DNA from: Halomarinibacterium sp041392205
Lineage (GTDB): Bacteria > Bacteroidota > Bacteroidia > Flavobacteriales > Flavobacteriaceae
Length of the DNA stretch: 64,000 bases
NCBI GenBank assembly: GCA_041392205.1
Contig: JAWKMO010000003.1
Span: 62,001 to 126,000, forward strand
Direction: 5' to 3'
In this document: one piece after another, positions 17,605-26,230 of the stretch
Position numbering within the stretch: the stretch's first letter is position 1
Layout of the letters: each line of letters begins with the position of its first letter
Program-made: the position numbers and the translations under genes
The notes under the pieces: generated by a model
The model's database searches: none
What the model saw: the letters and a program-made list of their open reading frames with translations, nothing else
What the model was told of the DNA's origin: nothing

Positions 17605-17832
17605 TCAGGAGCTGAGGTAAATTACCTCAATCCATAAAGCCCCGTAAAGATCAATAGAAGGCGGTACAGCTAATGAAAAGGTCACTACAGTACCTTCATC
17701 GGCTGTTGCAGCAACAAAGTTTTTCAGTATATAATGGTACGTTAGGACCTCCATTTGCAAAAGGTGGAGGGCCCGCAAAAAGGCATACAAAATAGGTTCA
17801 TTGTGAAATCGGCTGGGCTGTATCACCTGCAA
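17605..17832 (-). CDS. fragment of the broken HYR protein
   Basis: Only the second half (NFVAATADEGTVVTFSLAVPPSIDLYGALWIEV) is in the true frame. The first half is a shadow of AGPPPFANGGPNVPLYTE in another frame. After an indel near 17.62 kb, coding continues as FTSAPEVRVVHTGATCGG through to DVGDP at about 17.44 kb, without a reported start. Confidence 0.4.
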   Translation of the reverse strand: MQVIQPSRFHNEPILYAFLRALHLLQMEVLTYHYILKNFVAATADEGTVVTFSLAVPPSIDLYGALWIEVIYLSS

Positions 17833-17859
17833 AATCTACATTTATATTAATTCCTGTGA

Positions 17860-18063
17860 CTAAATTGGGGTGCAGTAAGTCCAGACATCAATTTGTTGTA
17901 TCACAGAGGTGGTTCCAAAGGGACAAGCCAATGAAGATCCTGAGCTTGGAGCAGGGTCGCAAAACCAAATCAGCGTAGAGGGAGGACAGCCTGCGCCTAA
18001 TAAAAACTCTGCTTCGTTTTCAACTAAATCTGTAAATACGATGGGATCCCAGTTATCGGCCAT
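17860..18063 (-). CDS. fragment of the broken HYR protein
   Basis: This piece contains MADNWDPIVFTDLVENEAEFLL and WFCDPAPSSGSSLACPFG and continues the previous segment. It stops at an indel near 17.87 kb, after which LVTGINI-VDFAGDTAQPIS follows in another frame. No domain is recognised beyond general secreted beta-rich character. Confidence 0.45.
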   Translation of the reverse strand: MADNWDPIVFTDLVENEAEFLLGAGCPPSTLIWFCDPAPSSGSSLACPFGTTSVIQQIDVWTYCTPI

Positions 18064-18083
18064 AAAACCATGGGTAATGGTGT

Positions 18084-18698
18084 TTAGGCTACTGCCAATA
18101 ATAATGGCTGTTTACTGGGCGCAGGAGCGGCAACAAATCCAGCGGTTGAAGCACCTCCAGCCGGTTCCATACGGTGACCGCTAGTTCCAAAAGCTACGGT
18201 ATTATTGGTCGCAATACCACTAATAGTATTGGGAGTAGACATAATAGGGTGACCTGCATCCCAAGTAAAAATAGGGATTTCAGGACCAAAAGCAGCTGCT
18301 GTAGAAACGTCTAAGGCAGTTAAAAATGAGGGGGTGCTTGGCAATTGCCAATAGGATATAATTAATTTCCCGCCACCCGCAATGTAATTATCTACTGCAG
18401 TTATTTCAGCTGCAGAAAGGGTGTTGTTATTAATTTGCAAAACAGCTAAATCCCAAGGTTGTGAGGGAAGAAGTACATCTAAATTCCCAGCACCACTATC
18501 GGTGGTCACCGTTCCTCCTATACTGGCAAGCATAGGCCCCACATCAATACCAAACCCAGCTTGGGTATAGTTAAGGACAAGGGAACCCAAAGGAATACGA
18601 GTGGTAGTGCCATTGTTAGCAATGTACTCTTGTATCACATCATAGGTAGCACTGGCGGTTCTTTGAGTGCCGCTAGGAGCATTAGTAGCCTCCTCCAC
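18084..18698 (-). CDS. fragment: ThuA/GATase-like segment of the broken HYR protein
   Basis: This 204-codon piece starts with an ATG that does not exist as a real start; the frame is entered from the signal-peptide piece. It reads TYDVIQEYIANNG, WDLAVLQINNNTLSAAEITAVDNYIAGGGKLIISYW and IFTWDAGHPIMSTP. That pattern of a duty-type beta strand followed by a glycine-rich turn is typical of ThuA/GldG-like Rossmann domains that decorate secreted proteins. The last residues (KQPLLLAVA) are out of frame; the true continuation is AIIIGSSLNTITHGF in the next piece. Confidence 0.55.
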   Translation of the reverse strand: MEEATNAPSGTQRTASATYDVIQEYIANNGTTTRIPLGSLVLNYTQAGFGIDVGPMLASIGGTVTTDSGAGNLDVLLPSQPWDLAVLQINNNTLSAAEITAVDNYIAGGGKLIISYWQLPSTPSFLTALDVSTAAAFGPEIPIFTWDAGHPIMSTPNTISGIATNNTVAFGTSGHRMEPAGGASTAGFVAAPAPSKQPLLLAVA

Positions 18699-18942
18699 TG
18701 TTCTTGCACACAGGAGTGTTAACCGTAATCCGAGCGGGCGAATTGGCTACCGTTTTCCTGGAAGCAAAAATTGCCGCTTTAGAGGCATTTTTTGGCACCG
18801 TATAACCCTCCACTGTCGTGGACAGCTTTAGATTAGTGTCATTTGTTTTTTGCGCTTGAAGGCTCGTAAAACCTAAAAGCAACAAAAACAGAAAAATAGT
18901 TTTTTTCATAATATAAAATTTGTTTAAAATTAGTACTAACAA
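18682..18942 (-). CDS. fragment: signal peptide and N-terminus of the broken HYR protein
   Basis: The real start is probably the internal ATG giving MKKTIFLFLLLLGFTSLQAQ (ATG at 18909), a clear signal peptide with a QAQ cleavage region. The first 11 residues of the longest frame are then leader. The piece continues to NTPVC and then runs into a stop because of an indel near 18.70 kb. In the next frame, CARTVEEATNAPSG continues the protein. It is not a stand-alone gene. Confidence 0.6.
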   Translation of the reverse strand: MLVLILNKFYIMKKTIFLFLLLLGFTSLQAQKTNDTNLKLSTTVEGYTVPKNASKAAIFASRKTVANSPARITVNTPVCKNSGGGY

Positions 18943-19016
18943 AAATAGCGTATTATTTAACTTATTTCTAAAAAGTTACTCATAAATTTTATTTTTTTTT
19001 AACAAATCGGTTAGAC

Positions 19017-19081
19017 TGTTAGTATTTTGGAATGTTAGTATTTTGAAATGTTCGTGTTTTGGAAGGTGGGTATTTTAGAAA
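19017..19081. repeat. degenerate 16-bp tandem repeat, about four copies
   Basis: The unit TGTTAGTATTTTGGAA occurs at 19017-19032, again as TGTTAGTATTTTGAAA (19033-19048), TGTTCGTGTTTTGGAA (19049-19064) and a more diverged fourth copy. It opens the repeat-rich gap upstream of the HYR gene. Confidence 0.7.
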
Positions 19082-19139
19082 GCTAAATTTGCATCCCCTG
19101 CTTCCTTCGGAACACGTACAACTCGTCCCGATTTTTGGG

Positions 19140-19970
19140 AGTCAAATAGTGATGAGTAGTGAGTAGTGAGAAGTGAGAAGTGAGTTCTGGGTCTCTTTCC
19201 CCTTCACCCTTCACCCTTCACCCTTCACCCTTTACTCTTGGGTTCTGGGTTCTGGGTCCTGGGTCTTGGGTCTTGGGTCTTGGGTCCTGGGTCTTGGGTC
19301 TTGGGATTTGAGATTTCGCTTTGGGTCTTGATGTAGTCCCTCCCCTAACCCCTCCCCATCAAGGAGGGGAAAAGTAAGGAACTCCTATGACACTTCACCT
19401 TCCGCTTGCGCCACCGGATATCATTGAAGTTTCTTCATTAGATTCCTGTCAAAAATCAACAATCAGCAATCAAAAATTACCCTTTACCCTTCACCCTTTA
19501 CTCTTGGGTCCTGTCCTGGGTCTTGGGTCTTGGGTCTTGGGTCTTGGGTCTTGGGTCTTGGGTCCTGGGTCTTGGGTCTTGGGATTTGAGATTTGAGATT
19601 TGGTTCTTGATGTAGTCCCCACCCCTAACCCCTCCCCATCAAGGAGGGGAAAAGTAAGGAACTGCTATGACCCTTCATCTTCCGCTTGCGCCACCGACTA
19701 TCACTAAAATTCCTTCGTTAGATTCCTGTCAACAATCAACAATCAGCAATCAGCAATCAGCAATCAAGAATTACCCTTCACCCTTCACCCTTTACTCTTG
19801 GGTCCTGGGTCCTGGGTCTTGGGTCTTAGGTCTAGGGATTTGAGTTTTGGGATTTGAGATTTGGGTCCTGGGTCTTGGGTCTTAGGTCTAGGGATTTGAG
19901 TTTTGGGATTTGAGATTTGAGATTTGGGATTTGGGATTTGAGATTTGGGATTTGGTTCTTATCGCTTCCA
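19140..19970. repeat. low-complexity repeat region with a 279-bp direct duplication
   Basis: The gap 18943-19973 holds no gene. It contains GAGTAGTGAGAAGTGAG tracts (about 19150-19185), CACCCTTCACCCTT tracts (about 19200-19232, again near 19490 and 19775), long runs of the six-base unit TGGGTC/TTGGGTCT and runs of GGGATTTGAGATTT. A composite unit beginning TTGATGTAGTCC occurs at 19328 and again at 19607, offset 279 bases. It contains CCCCTCC / GGAGGGG inverted repeats and the sequence CTTCCGCTTGCGCCACCG. The second copy has more short-repeat expansions. There is no transposase and no long inverted end. Confidence 0.85.
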
Positions 19971-19973
19971 TCC

Positions 19974-22934
19974 TCACTCCCTCAAGGCCTTTCGTAGTAC
20001 CGTTACAGGATGCACGGCAACCCGTCCAGTCCCATCCTTAATCTGGTGACGGCAACTGGTGCCATTGGCCACAATCACTACCGTTTCGGGGGTCTTTCGC
20101 ACCGCTGGCAGTAGCTTTAACTCCCCTATTTGCATACTAATATCATAATGCTCCTTTTCATAGCCAAAGCTCCCCGCCATCCCGCAACACCCGGAGGGAA
20201 TTAAAGTGGGGGTGTAATGCATCGGTAGGTTTAAGATGTCAAAGGTCACTTTCTGACTGCTTAACGCCTTTTGGTGGCAGTGTACGTGTACCTTAAGTTG
20301 CAAAGGGTCTTGGGTAAAATGCTGCGCTCCTATCCTGCCCGCTTGGGCTTCTGCCGCCAAAAACTCCTCGATTAAATAGGTATGCTGTGCGATGTGTTTG
20401 GCAGCTACGGCATCACTCGCCAAACGTAGGTACTCATCCCGAAAACCCAATATAGCCGAAGGTTCTATGCCTAGTAAAGGCGTATGCGCATCAACCTGTT
20501 GTTGTAAATGGGCAATGTTTTTATCTATTTCCCATTTAGCTTCCTTTAAAAAACCTTTACTCAGCAAGGCACGTGCGCTATCTAAGGTAGTGACTAAAGC
20601 GACATCATACCCTAGCCCACGGAGCAATTGGTAAGCATCATCGGCGAGGGCTGCATCTAAATAGTTACTAAACTCATCCACCCATAGCACGACGCTTTTA
20701 TTTTGTTTAACTCCCTGATAGTGTTTGGCTTGAAAGGCTTTATCAAAACTTTTAGTAGAAAGCAAGGGCAAACTGCGTTGTGGGGCTATCCCGCTGTACT
20801 TCTTTATAAAATGGCTACTGATAGGGTTTTTAAAAAGGAAGTTGGCAAGACGAGGATACTGGGAGGCTTGTTGGGTATAGTGACTACTTCTAGCAAACAA
20901 GCGTGTGGCAAGGGAAGGCTTTTTTTGTTTGTGTTGTTGGTATAAAATTTCCATTTTTGCGGTGGCCATATCCACATTGCTGGGGCACTCGCTGGCACAG
21001 GCCTTACAGCCCACACAGAGCGCAAAAGCCTCTTGCACAGGAGCACTATTAAAAGGAAGGGAGGAGCCGTCTTGTTGAAGAAGTTCCCGCAACACATTGG
21101 CACGTCCTCGGGTGGTGTCTTTCTCGTTACGAGTGGCGTGGTAGCTAGGACACAGCATTCCGTTACTATGTTCGGTTTTTCGGCAGTCGCCACTGCCATT
21201 GCATTTTTCAGCCAGGCGTAGGAGTCCGCCAGAGTCCTCAAAATTTAAAAAGGTACTGGGGGTTGGGTCCTGCTTATAGGGATGGGTGCGCAAGCTTTCG
21301 TCCATAGGCCAAGCATCGGTAATCTTTCCGGGATTAAAAATGTTTTGCGGGTCGAAGGTATTCTTAATCTCTTTCAGCAAGTTAAAATTGGCTTCGCCTA
21401 TCTGTTCTTTTAAGAATTCGGCCCGCACAATACCATCGCCATGTTCGCCCGATAAGGAACCGCCATAGCGTTTCACTAAGGCAGCTACTTGGGTGGTAAT
21501 CTCACGAAAGAGGGACACTTCTTCTTTTTTCTTTAAGTTTAAGATAGGCCTAAGATGCAGCTCTCCGGCGCCGGCATGGGCATAGTACACCGCTTCTTGC
21601 CCAAAGTCTTTCATTAGGGCGCTAAACTCCTTTATATAGGCCGGTAAATCTTCTAGCGCTACGGCGGTGTCCTCAATACAGGCAACTGCTTTACGGTCGC
21701 CCACCATATTGCCTAATAAGCCCAATCCGGCTTTTCGAAGTTCCAGCGCCATGGTTATTTCTTCGCCTCGTAAGACGGTTTGGGTATCGCTGAATCCGCT
21801 TTTTATAAGGCTTTGTTGTAAGCGCTCCAGTTGTTTTTCCAACCCTTCTGGCGAGGCATCCCGAAGCTCAAGCAATAGCACCGCCTTAGGACGTCCTTGG
21901 ATAAAAAAACGATAGGGCTCGTAGGTTTTGTTGTTTTGGGTGCAGTTAAGAATGACATCGTCCATTAACTCGCAAGTGTAAAGGGCATGTTTCATCGCCA
22001 CAACGACATCGTTCATACAGGCATCCATGGTCGTGTATTGCGTAGCCATCATGGCGGTATAAGGAGGCGGAAGGTTGTCTAGTTGTAACGTAATTTCGGT
22101 CGTAAAGGCAAGGGTACCCTCACTTCCGCAGAGCAGTTTACAGACATTAAAAGGTTGGTTGCTTTCTTGGGTAAAGGCTTCAGACTCCAATAGTGCATCT
22201 ACTGCATAGCCTGTATTACGCCTGTGAATGTTAGGTTTTGGGTATTCTTTTCGTATTTCATTCTGAACGGCTTCTTGCGCCAGGGATTGATACAATTGGT
22301 TATAGATGCGCCCTTCTAAATGCGGTAGCTGCCTTTTGTTTTGTAAGGTTTCTGAAGTCATTTCCGAGAAAACAGCGATATCCCCATTCGACAACACCGT
22401 CCTTAAAGAAAGTACCTTATCACGGGTAACCCCATACTGAATGGAAGTGGTGCCGCTACTGTTATTGCCTACCATCCCTCCTATCATACAACGGTTACTG
22501 GTGGAGGTATTGGGTCCGAAAAAGAGTCCGTAGGGCTCCAAATAGGCATTTAACTCATCCCGAATGACCCCGGGTTGCACGGTAACGGTTTTCTTTTCAA
22601 TATCTAAAGAAAGTATTTGGGTGAAATACTTGGACACATCCACCACAATCCCGTCGCCTACACATTGCCCCGCTAATGAGGTTCCTGCCGTTCTGGGGAT
22701 AAGAGCGGTGTGGTTTTTTGATGCCCACTGAATGAGCTGCTGGATGCCCTTTTCATTTTTTGGAAAAGCCACTGCTACAGGAAGTTTACGATATACCGAA
22801 GCATCGGTAGCATACAACTGTTGGTAGAGGCTATCGGTATAGAAATCCCCTTCAAAGGAGGAAGCAAAAGCAGTGTGTGGTTCTTTGGTCATGGCAGCTG
22901 TAAATGTAAAAAACAGTTTTAACTTCTTTAACAA
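19974..22934 (-). CDS. FAD-linked oxidase fused to Fe-S/CCG domains (D-lactate/2-hydroxyacid dehydrogenase-like)
   Basis: A 986-residue fusion like E. coli YdiJ and Dld2-type enzymes. It probably oxidises a D-2-hydroxyacid and passes electrons via Fe-S clusters to the respiratory chain. The N-terminal FAD-binding domain shows PRTAGTSLAGQCVGDGIVVD and GGMVGNNSSGT. The FAD-oxidase C-domain contains HAGAGELHLRPILN and SGEHGDGIVRAEFL. Next is a ferredoxin segment with CVGCKACASECP. CCG motifs follow near the end (HCHQKAL, SGCCGMAGSFGYE). The longest frame begins 14 residues early; MTKEPHTAF at 22892 fits the family better. The substrate is not shown by the sequence. Confidence 0.85.
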   Translation of the reverse strand: MLKKLKLFFTFTAAMTKEPHTAFASSFEGDFYTDSLYQQLYATDASVYRKLPVAVAFPKNEKGIQQLIQWASKNHTALIPRTAGTSLAGQCVGDGIVVDVSKYFTQILSLDIEKKTVTVQPGVIRDELNAYLEPYGLFFGPNTSTSNRCMIGGMVGNNSSGTTSIQYGVTRDKVLSLRTVLSNGDIAVFSEMTSETLQNKRQLPHLEGRIYNQLYQSLAQEAVQNEIRKEYPKPNIHRRNTGYAVDALLESEAFTQESNQPFNVCKLLCGSEGTLAFTTEITLQLDNLPPPYTAMMATQYTTMDACMNDVVVAMKHALYTCELMDDVILNCTQNNKTYEPYRFFIQGRPKAVLLLELRDASPEGLEKQLERLQQSLIKSGFSDTQTVLRGEEITMALELRKAGLGLLGNMVGDRKAVACIEDTAVALEDLPAYIKEFSALMKDFGQEAVYYAHAGAGELHLRPILNLKKKEEVSLFREITTQVAALVKRYGGSLSGEHGDGIVRAEFLKEQIGEANFNLLKEIKNTFDPQNIFNPGKITDAWPMDESLRTHPYKQDPTPSTFLNFEDSGGLLRLAEKCNGSGDCRKTEHSNGMLCPSYHATRNEKDTTRGRANVLRELLQQDGSSLPFNSAPVQEAFALCVGCKACASECPSNVDMATAKMEILYQQHKQKKPSLATRLFARSSHYTQQASQYPRLANFLFKNPISSHFIKKYSGIAPQRSLPLLSTKSFDKAFQAKHYQGVKQNKSVVLWVDEFSNYLDAALADDAYQLLRGLGYDVALVTTLDSARALLSKGFLKEAKWEIDKNIAHLQQQVDAHTPLLGIEPSAILGFRDEYLRLASDAVAAKHIAQHTYLIEEFLAAEAQAGRIGAQHFTQDPLQLKVHVHCHQKALSSQKVTFDILNLPMHYTPTLIPSGCCGMAGSFGYEKEHYDISMQIGELKLLPAVRKTPETVVIVANGTSCRHQIKDGTGRVAVHPVTVLRKALRE

Positions 22935-22996
22935 AACTTTGGAAAATACCCTACTAATCTTATTACAACATTAACATCTTTGGGGCGTTAATAGGT

Positions 22997-23004
22997 TAAT
23001 TTTG
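22997..23004 (+). promoter_or_regulatory. TAnnTTTG -7 element of the outer-membrane barrel gene
   Basis: TAATTTTG at 22997-23004 matches the Bacteroidota -7 element, 25 bases before the ATG at 23029. No well-spaced TTG is obvious at -33. Confidence 0.45.
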
Positions 23005-23028
23005 TGAAATAACTAAAACAGACATTTT

Positions 23029-23517
23029 ATGAATAAAGTCATTTTTTTAGCAATCGCTATGGTTGCCTTTACATTTACTGCGCAATCACAAACTATTTCA
23101 AAAAATGCCCTTGGGCTTCGTCTAGGCGATAGCGATGGTTTTGGTACCGAAATTAGTTACCAACGAGGCATCGGCGAAAACAACCGCTTAGAGTTTGATT
23201 TGGGGTGGCGCTCCAACAATGATTTTGATGCCTACCGATTAACGGGTTTATACCAATGGGTATGGGTGTTAGACGGCAACTTTAATTGGTATGTTGGTGC
23301 CGGTGCAGGGGTGGCGCAAGTAAACTTTGATGATAATTTTGGAGGATTTGTGGATGACACCGAAACCTATGTGTATGGAGCCGGTGATATTGGTATTGAG
23401 TACAATTTTGATATTCCTTTACTTATTTCGTTAGACTTTAGACCCGAATTTGGTTTTGGAGAATTTAATGACGATTTGGATTTGGACATTGCCTTAGGAT
23501 TGCGATATCAGTTTTAA
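23029..23517 (+). CDS. small outer-membrane beta-barrel protein
   Basis: A 162-residue secreted protein with a signal peptide (MNKVIFLAIAMVAFTFTAQSQ). The rest alternates aromatic/hydrophobic and polar residues in about eight strands (RLEFDLGWRSNNDF, YRLTGLYQWVWVL, NWYVGAGAGVAQVNF, YVYGAGDIGIEYNF, LLISLDFRPEFGFG) and ends in F (GLRYQF), as expected for an outer-membrane barrel recognised by BAM. The turns are rich in Asp and Asn. It stands alone with its own promoter and terminator. Function is unknown; it resembles the OmpW/OmpX-like barrels common in flavobacteria. Confidence 0.8.
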   Translation: MNKVIFLAIAMVAFTFTAQSQTISKNALGLRLGDSDGFGTEISYQRGIGENNRLEFDLGWRSNNDFDAYRLTGLYQWVWVLDGNFNWYVGAGAGVAQVNFDDNFGGFVDDTETYVYGAGDIGIEYNFDIPLLISLDFRPEFGFGEFNDDLDLDIALGLRYQF

Positions 23518-23539
23518 AACCGAAGTTATTACTATATAT

Positions 23540-23565
23540 AACCCTGCCCAAAGGCAGGGTTTTTT
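23540..23565 (+). terminator. rho-independent terminator of the barrel gene
   Basis: A perfect 9-bp stem AACCCTGCC / GGCAGGGTT (23540-23548 with 23553-23561) with loop CAAA is followed by T-rich sequence. Confidence 0.85.
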
Positions 23566-23591
23566 ATTTAAAATAGGGGTAAATACCTCTT

Positions 23592-25097
23592 TTGAATGTA
23601 ATTTTATTATTGCAACTTTATCGGGGTGAAATTCCTATCCCAATGAAAACGCACTACATCGATATCCATTGCCATCCCTCTTTAAAGCCTTACAGCAAAA
23701 GCTTTAAGTATGATCCTCAAAAGCAAAATGCACGGGATGCCAATAGGAAAAATGCGATATGGCACTATAGTCCGCCTACCTTTTTAGAGAAATTGGTAAA
23801 CCGAATTGCGACCCTTACCAAGTTTACCCAAACCGATATGACGGCTTTAGCAAAAGCAAAGACCGAAATTGTGATTGTAAGCCTCTACCCTTTTGAAAAG
23901 CATTTTTTAAGCAAGCGCATTTGGGGATGGAAGGGACTAACAGATGCTTTAGTAAATCTTGCGGCAGGAGTTAGCCAACAACGCATAGACTACGTCCTCA
24001 ACCATTCCAATTATTACCAAGATTTGGAGGATGAATATGCATACTACCTGCAACTTCACAATCAGGTGCAAAAAATTGAGGACGTTGTGTACACCTACCG
24101 TGTCGTAAAAAACGCTGCTGAAATAACACAAAATCTACAGCAAAACACCCCAAACAAAAGAATTATAAATGTTATTTTATCTATAGAAGGAGGCCATAGT
24201 TTTAATACCGGATTAAAAATGGATGTGGATACTGCCATTCCGCATGAAGTATTACAGCACGTTAGGCAAGTAAAGATGTGGGAACATCCCCCCTTATTTA
24301 TTACCCTTGCCCATCATTTTTATAATGAATTGTGCGGGCATTCACCTAGTATAGGCATTGCTGCTATTAAAGGCAACCAAACAAGAGGACTTACCCATGA
24401 TATTACTCCCTTGGGAAAAGAAGTCATCGACTTGCTGCTTAACAAAACGGTAGGAAAACGCATTCTTATTGACGTAAAACACTTAAATCTGCTTTCTCGA
24501 AAAACCTATTACCACCTGCTCGACACGGTGTATGCCCAAGAAGCCCTTCCTGTAATTGCCAGCCATGGGGGTGTTACAGGGTATCGCTCTATCCATACCC
24601 CGAATGTAACCGATTATCCCGATAAAGCGGTGTGGTTTACGAATATTGAAATTAACTTTTATGATGACGAATTAATTAGGATTGCCAAAACCCAAGGAAT
24701 TTTTGGAATTCAGTTGGATGAACGCCGAATAGGAAGCAAGAAAGCCATTGCACAGTCCAAAATATGGATTCCCAATACCCGCAAGTTGTATCAGAAAAAG
24801 GCATTATTGGTGTGGCGACAGATTGCCTACATTGCGGAAGTATTAAACGCCGAAGGCTTGTTTTGTTGGGGAATTCAGTGTATTGGCAGTGATTTTGATG
24901 GCATTGTAGACCCTATAAATGGGCTGTGGACAGCCGAACATATAAGGGATTTAGGAGAAGAACTTCTCCATCACGCTCGCGCTTATTTAAAAGAACACCA
25001 AGCCAGCCTACTCCCCTTTAATAGAATCTCGGAAGAAGCGATCGTAACCGCAGTACTTCGCAACAATGCATTCGAATTTATACAACGTCATTTTTAA
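23592..25097 (+). CDS. peptidase M19-like (membrane dipeptidase family) hydrolase
   Basis: A metal-dependent hydrolase of the amidohydrolase superfamily, closest in motif pattern to renal-dipeptidase-like M19 enzymes. It has the first metal site in YIDIHCHPS, IEGGHSF in the middle, FITLAHHFYNELCG, the metal site VIASHGGVTG, and the conserved GSDFDGI near the C-terminus. The longest frame (501 residues) starts at 23592, but ATG 23643 gives MKTHYIDIHCHP, a normal start directly before the metal site; I favour it (484 residues). No signal peptide is visible. Its stop overlaps the convergent bshA stop by four bases. The substrate is unknown, probably a dipeptide. Confidence 0.75.
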   Translation: MNVILLLQLYRGEIPIPMKTHYIDIHCHPSLKPYSKSFKYDPQKQNARDANRKNAIWHYSPPTFLEKLVNRIATLTKFTQTDMTALAKAKTEIVIVSLYPFEKHFLSKRIWGWKGLTDALVNLAAGVSQQRIDYVLNHSNYYQDLEDEYAYYLQLHNQVQKIEDVVYTYRVVKNAAEITQNLQQNTPNKRIINVILSIEGGHSFNTGLKMDVDTAIPHEVLQHVRQVKMWEHPPLFITLAHHFYNELCGHSPSIGIAAIKGNQTRGLTHDITPLGKEVIDLLLNKTVGKRILIDVKHLNLLSRKTYYHLLDTVYAQEALPVIASHGGVTGYRSIHTPNVTDYPDKAVWFTNIEINFYDDELIRIAKTQGIFGIQLDERRIGSKKAIAQSKIWIPNTRKLYQKKALLVWRQIAYIAEVLNAEGLFCWGIQCIGSDFDGIVDPINGLWTAEHIRDLGEELLHHARAYLKEHQASLLPFNRISEEAIVTAVLRNNAFEFIQRHF

Positions 25098-26230
25098 GAT
25101 ACCGAGGCTACCTTAAGCGCCTTTTCATAAACCGCTTCATATAACGGAACAATGTTTTTGGTTTGAAACTTAGCCGCCGACTCCCTTGCTCTTTTTTTGA
25201 ATTGATGCAAGGTTGCGTCATCCTTTAAGATAGTGAGTGCATGAGCAGCCATCCCTTCCACATCCCCAATATCATTTAAAAAGCCGCTTACTCCGTGTTC
25301 ATTTACTTCGGGGAGTCCCCCTGTGTTGGTAGAGACTACAGGAACCCCACTGGCCATCGCCTCCAAGGCAGAGAGACCAAAGCTTTCCTTTTCAGAAGGC
25401 AATAAAAACAAATCGGTAAAACATAGGATTTTGTTCACTTCATCACTGTTTCCTAAAAACACTACTTTATTGGCGATTCCTAATTCATGACATAATGCCT
25501 CAGCGCCTTCTTTTTCGGGTCCTTCACCCACCATAATAAGCTTGGAGGCAAGGGCTTGCTGAATTTTATAAAACACTGTAATGACATCCATAATGCGTTT
25601 TACGGGGCGTAGGTTGCTAACATGAGTAATGATTCGCTCGTGTTCTTGGGCCATCATTCCTCGTTGGCAATCGGTAAAAGTAGCGTTGTGCTTTTCCAGA
25701 TCGATAAAATTTGGGACTACATCAATGTCCCCATGAATATTGAAAAGGCGTAAAGTATCGTTTTTTAGGCTTTCAGAAACCGAAGTTACCGCATCACTTT
25801 TATTAATACTGAAGGTTACTGCAGGTTTGTAAAAGGGATGGTTGCCTACTAAAGTAATATCGGTTCCATGGAGGGTAGTAACCATCGGAATTTTTATCCC
25901 CTCTTCTTCCAGCATTTTTTTTGCCATATACCCTGCATAAGCGTGCGGTATGGCATAGTGCACATGCAACACGTCTAATCGAAATTCCTTTACGACGTTT
26001 ACCAATTTGCTGGAAAGCGCCAATTCGTAGGGTTGGTATTGAAATAAGGGATATTGAGGAACCATCACTTCATGAAAATGAATTTTGTGAGATAGTAACT
26101 CTAAGCGTACAGGTTGCTTATAGGTAATAAAGTGTACTTCATATCCTTTTTCAGCCAGCGCAATGCCTAACTCTGTTGCAACAACCCCACTCCCTCCAAA
26201 GGTGGGGTAACATACCATTCCTATTTTCAT
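25094..26230 (-). CDS. bshA: N-acetyl-alpha-D-glucosaminyl L-malate synthase
   Basis: This glycosyltransferase family 4 enzyme joins UDP-GlcNAc to L-malate, the first step of bacillithiol synthesis, the low-molecular-weight thiol of many flavobacteria. The sequence has the BshA start MKIGMVCYPTFGGSGVVATELG, the acceptor-side HVHYAIPHAYAGYMAK and TTLHGTDITLVG motifs, and the GT4 nucleotide-sugar region LLPSEKESFGLSALEAMASGVPVVSTNTGG. The length (378) is normal. Its ATG overlaps the upstream hydrolase stop by four bases (26227-26230), so it is translationally coupled to a peptidoglycan-recycling enzyme. bshB and bshC are not in the window. Confidence 0.95.
   Translation of the reverse strand: MKIGMVCYPTFGGSGVVATELGIALAEKGYEVHFITYKQPVRLELLSHKIHFHEVMVPQYPLFQYQPYELALSSKLVNVVKEFRLDVLHVHYAIPHAYAGYMAKKMLEEEGIKIPMVTTLHGTDITLVGNHPFYKPAVTFSINKSDAVTSVSESLKNDTLRLFNIHGDIDVVPNFIDLEKHNATFTDCQRGMMAQEHERIITHVSNLRPVKRIMDVITVFYKIQQALASKLIMVGEGPEKEGAEALCHELGIANKVVFLGNSDEVNKILCFTDLFLLPSEKESFGLSALEAMASGVPVVSTNTGGLPEVNEHGVSGFLNDIGDVEGMAAHALTILKDDATLHQFKKRARESAAKFQTKNIVPLYEAVYEKALKVASVS

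Larger units (their letters stand above)
14422..18942 (-). pseudogene. large secreted HYR/P-domain protein with T9SS sorting domain, broken by about a dozen frameshifts
   Basis: Read on the minus strand, one continuous coding history runs from a signal peptide at 18.9 kb to a T9SS sorting domain at 14.4 kb, but it changes frame at least twelve times. Adjoining frames continue each other in sense; for example CARTVEEATNAPSG joins the first two pieces near 18.70 kb. Near 18.10 kb APAPSN joins IIIGSSLNTITHGFMADNW. The order is: signal peptide, ThuA/GATase-like segment, HYR repeats, a duplicated unnamed module, a proprotein-convertase P-domain (about 15.85-16.30 kb), more HYR and the sorting domain. 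Nearly all breaks look like single-base indels and the pieces keep strong coding character. Either the gene is freshly dead or this stretch is badly sequenced. Confidence 0.8.

Noticed and set aside
19387..19596. 69-codon plus-strand frame in the repeat block
   Set aside because: Its C-terminal half is a GSWVLGLGSWVLGP run that only reflects the TTGGGTCT repeats; no family pattern, no promoter.
19140..19970. Insertion sequence or integration site
   Set aside because: No transposase or integrase frame, no long terminal inverted repeats and no target duplication are visible.
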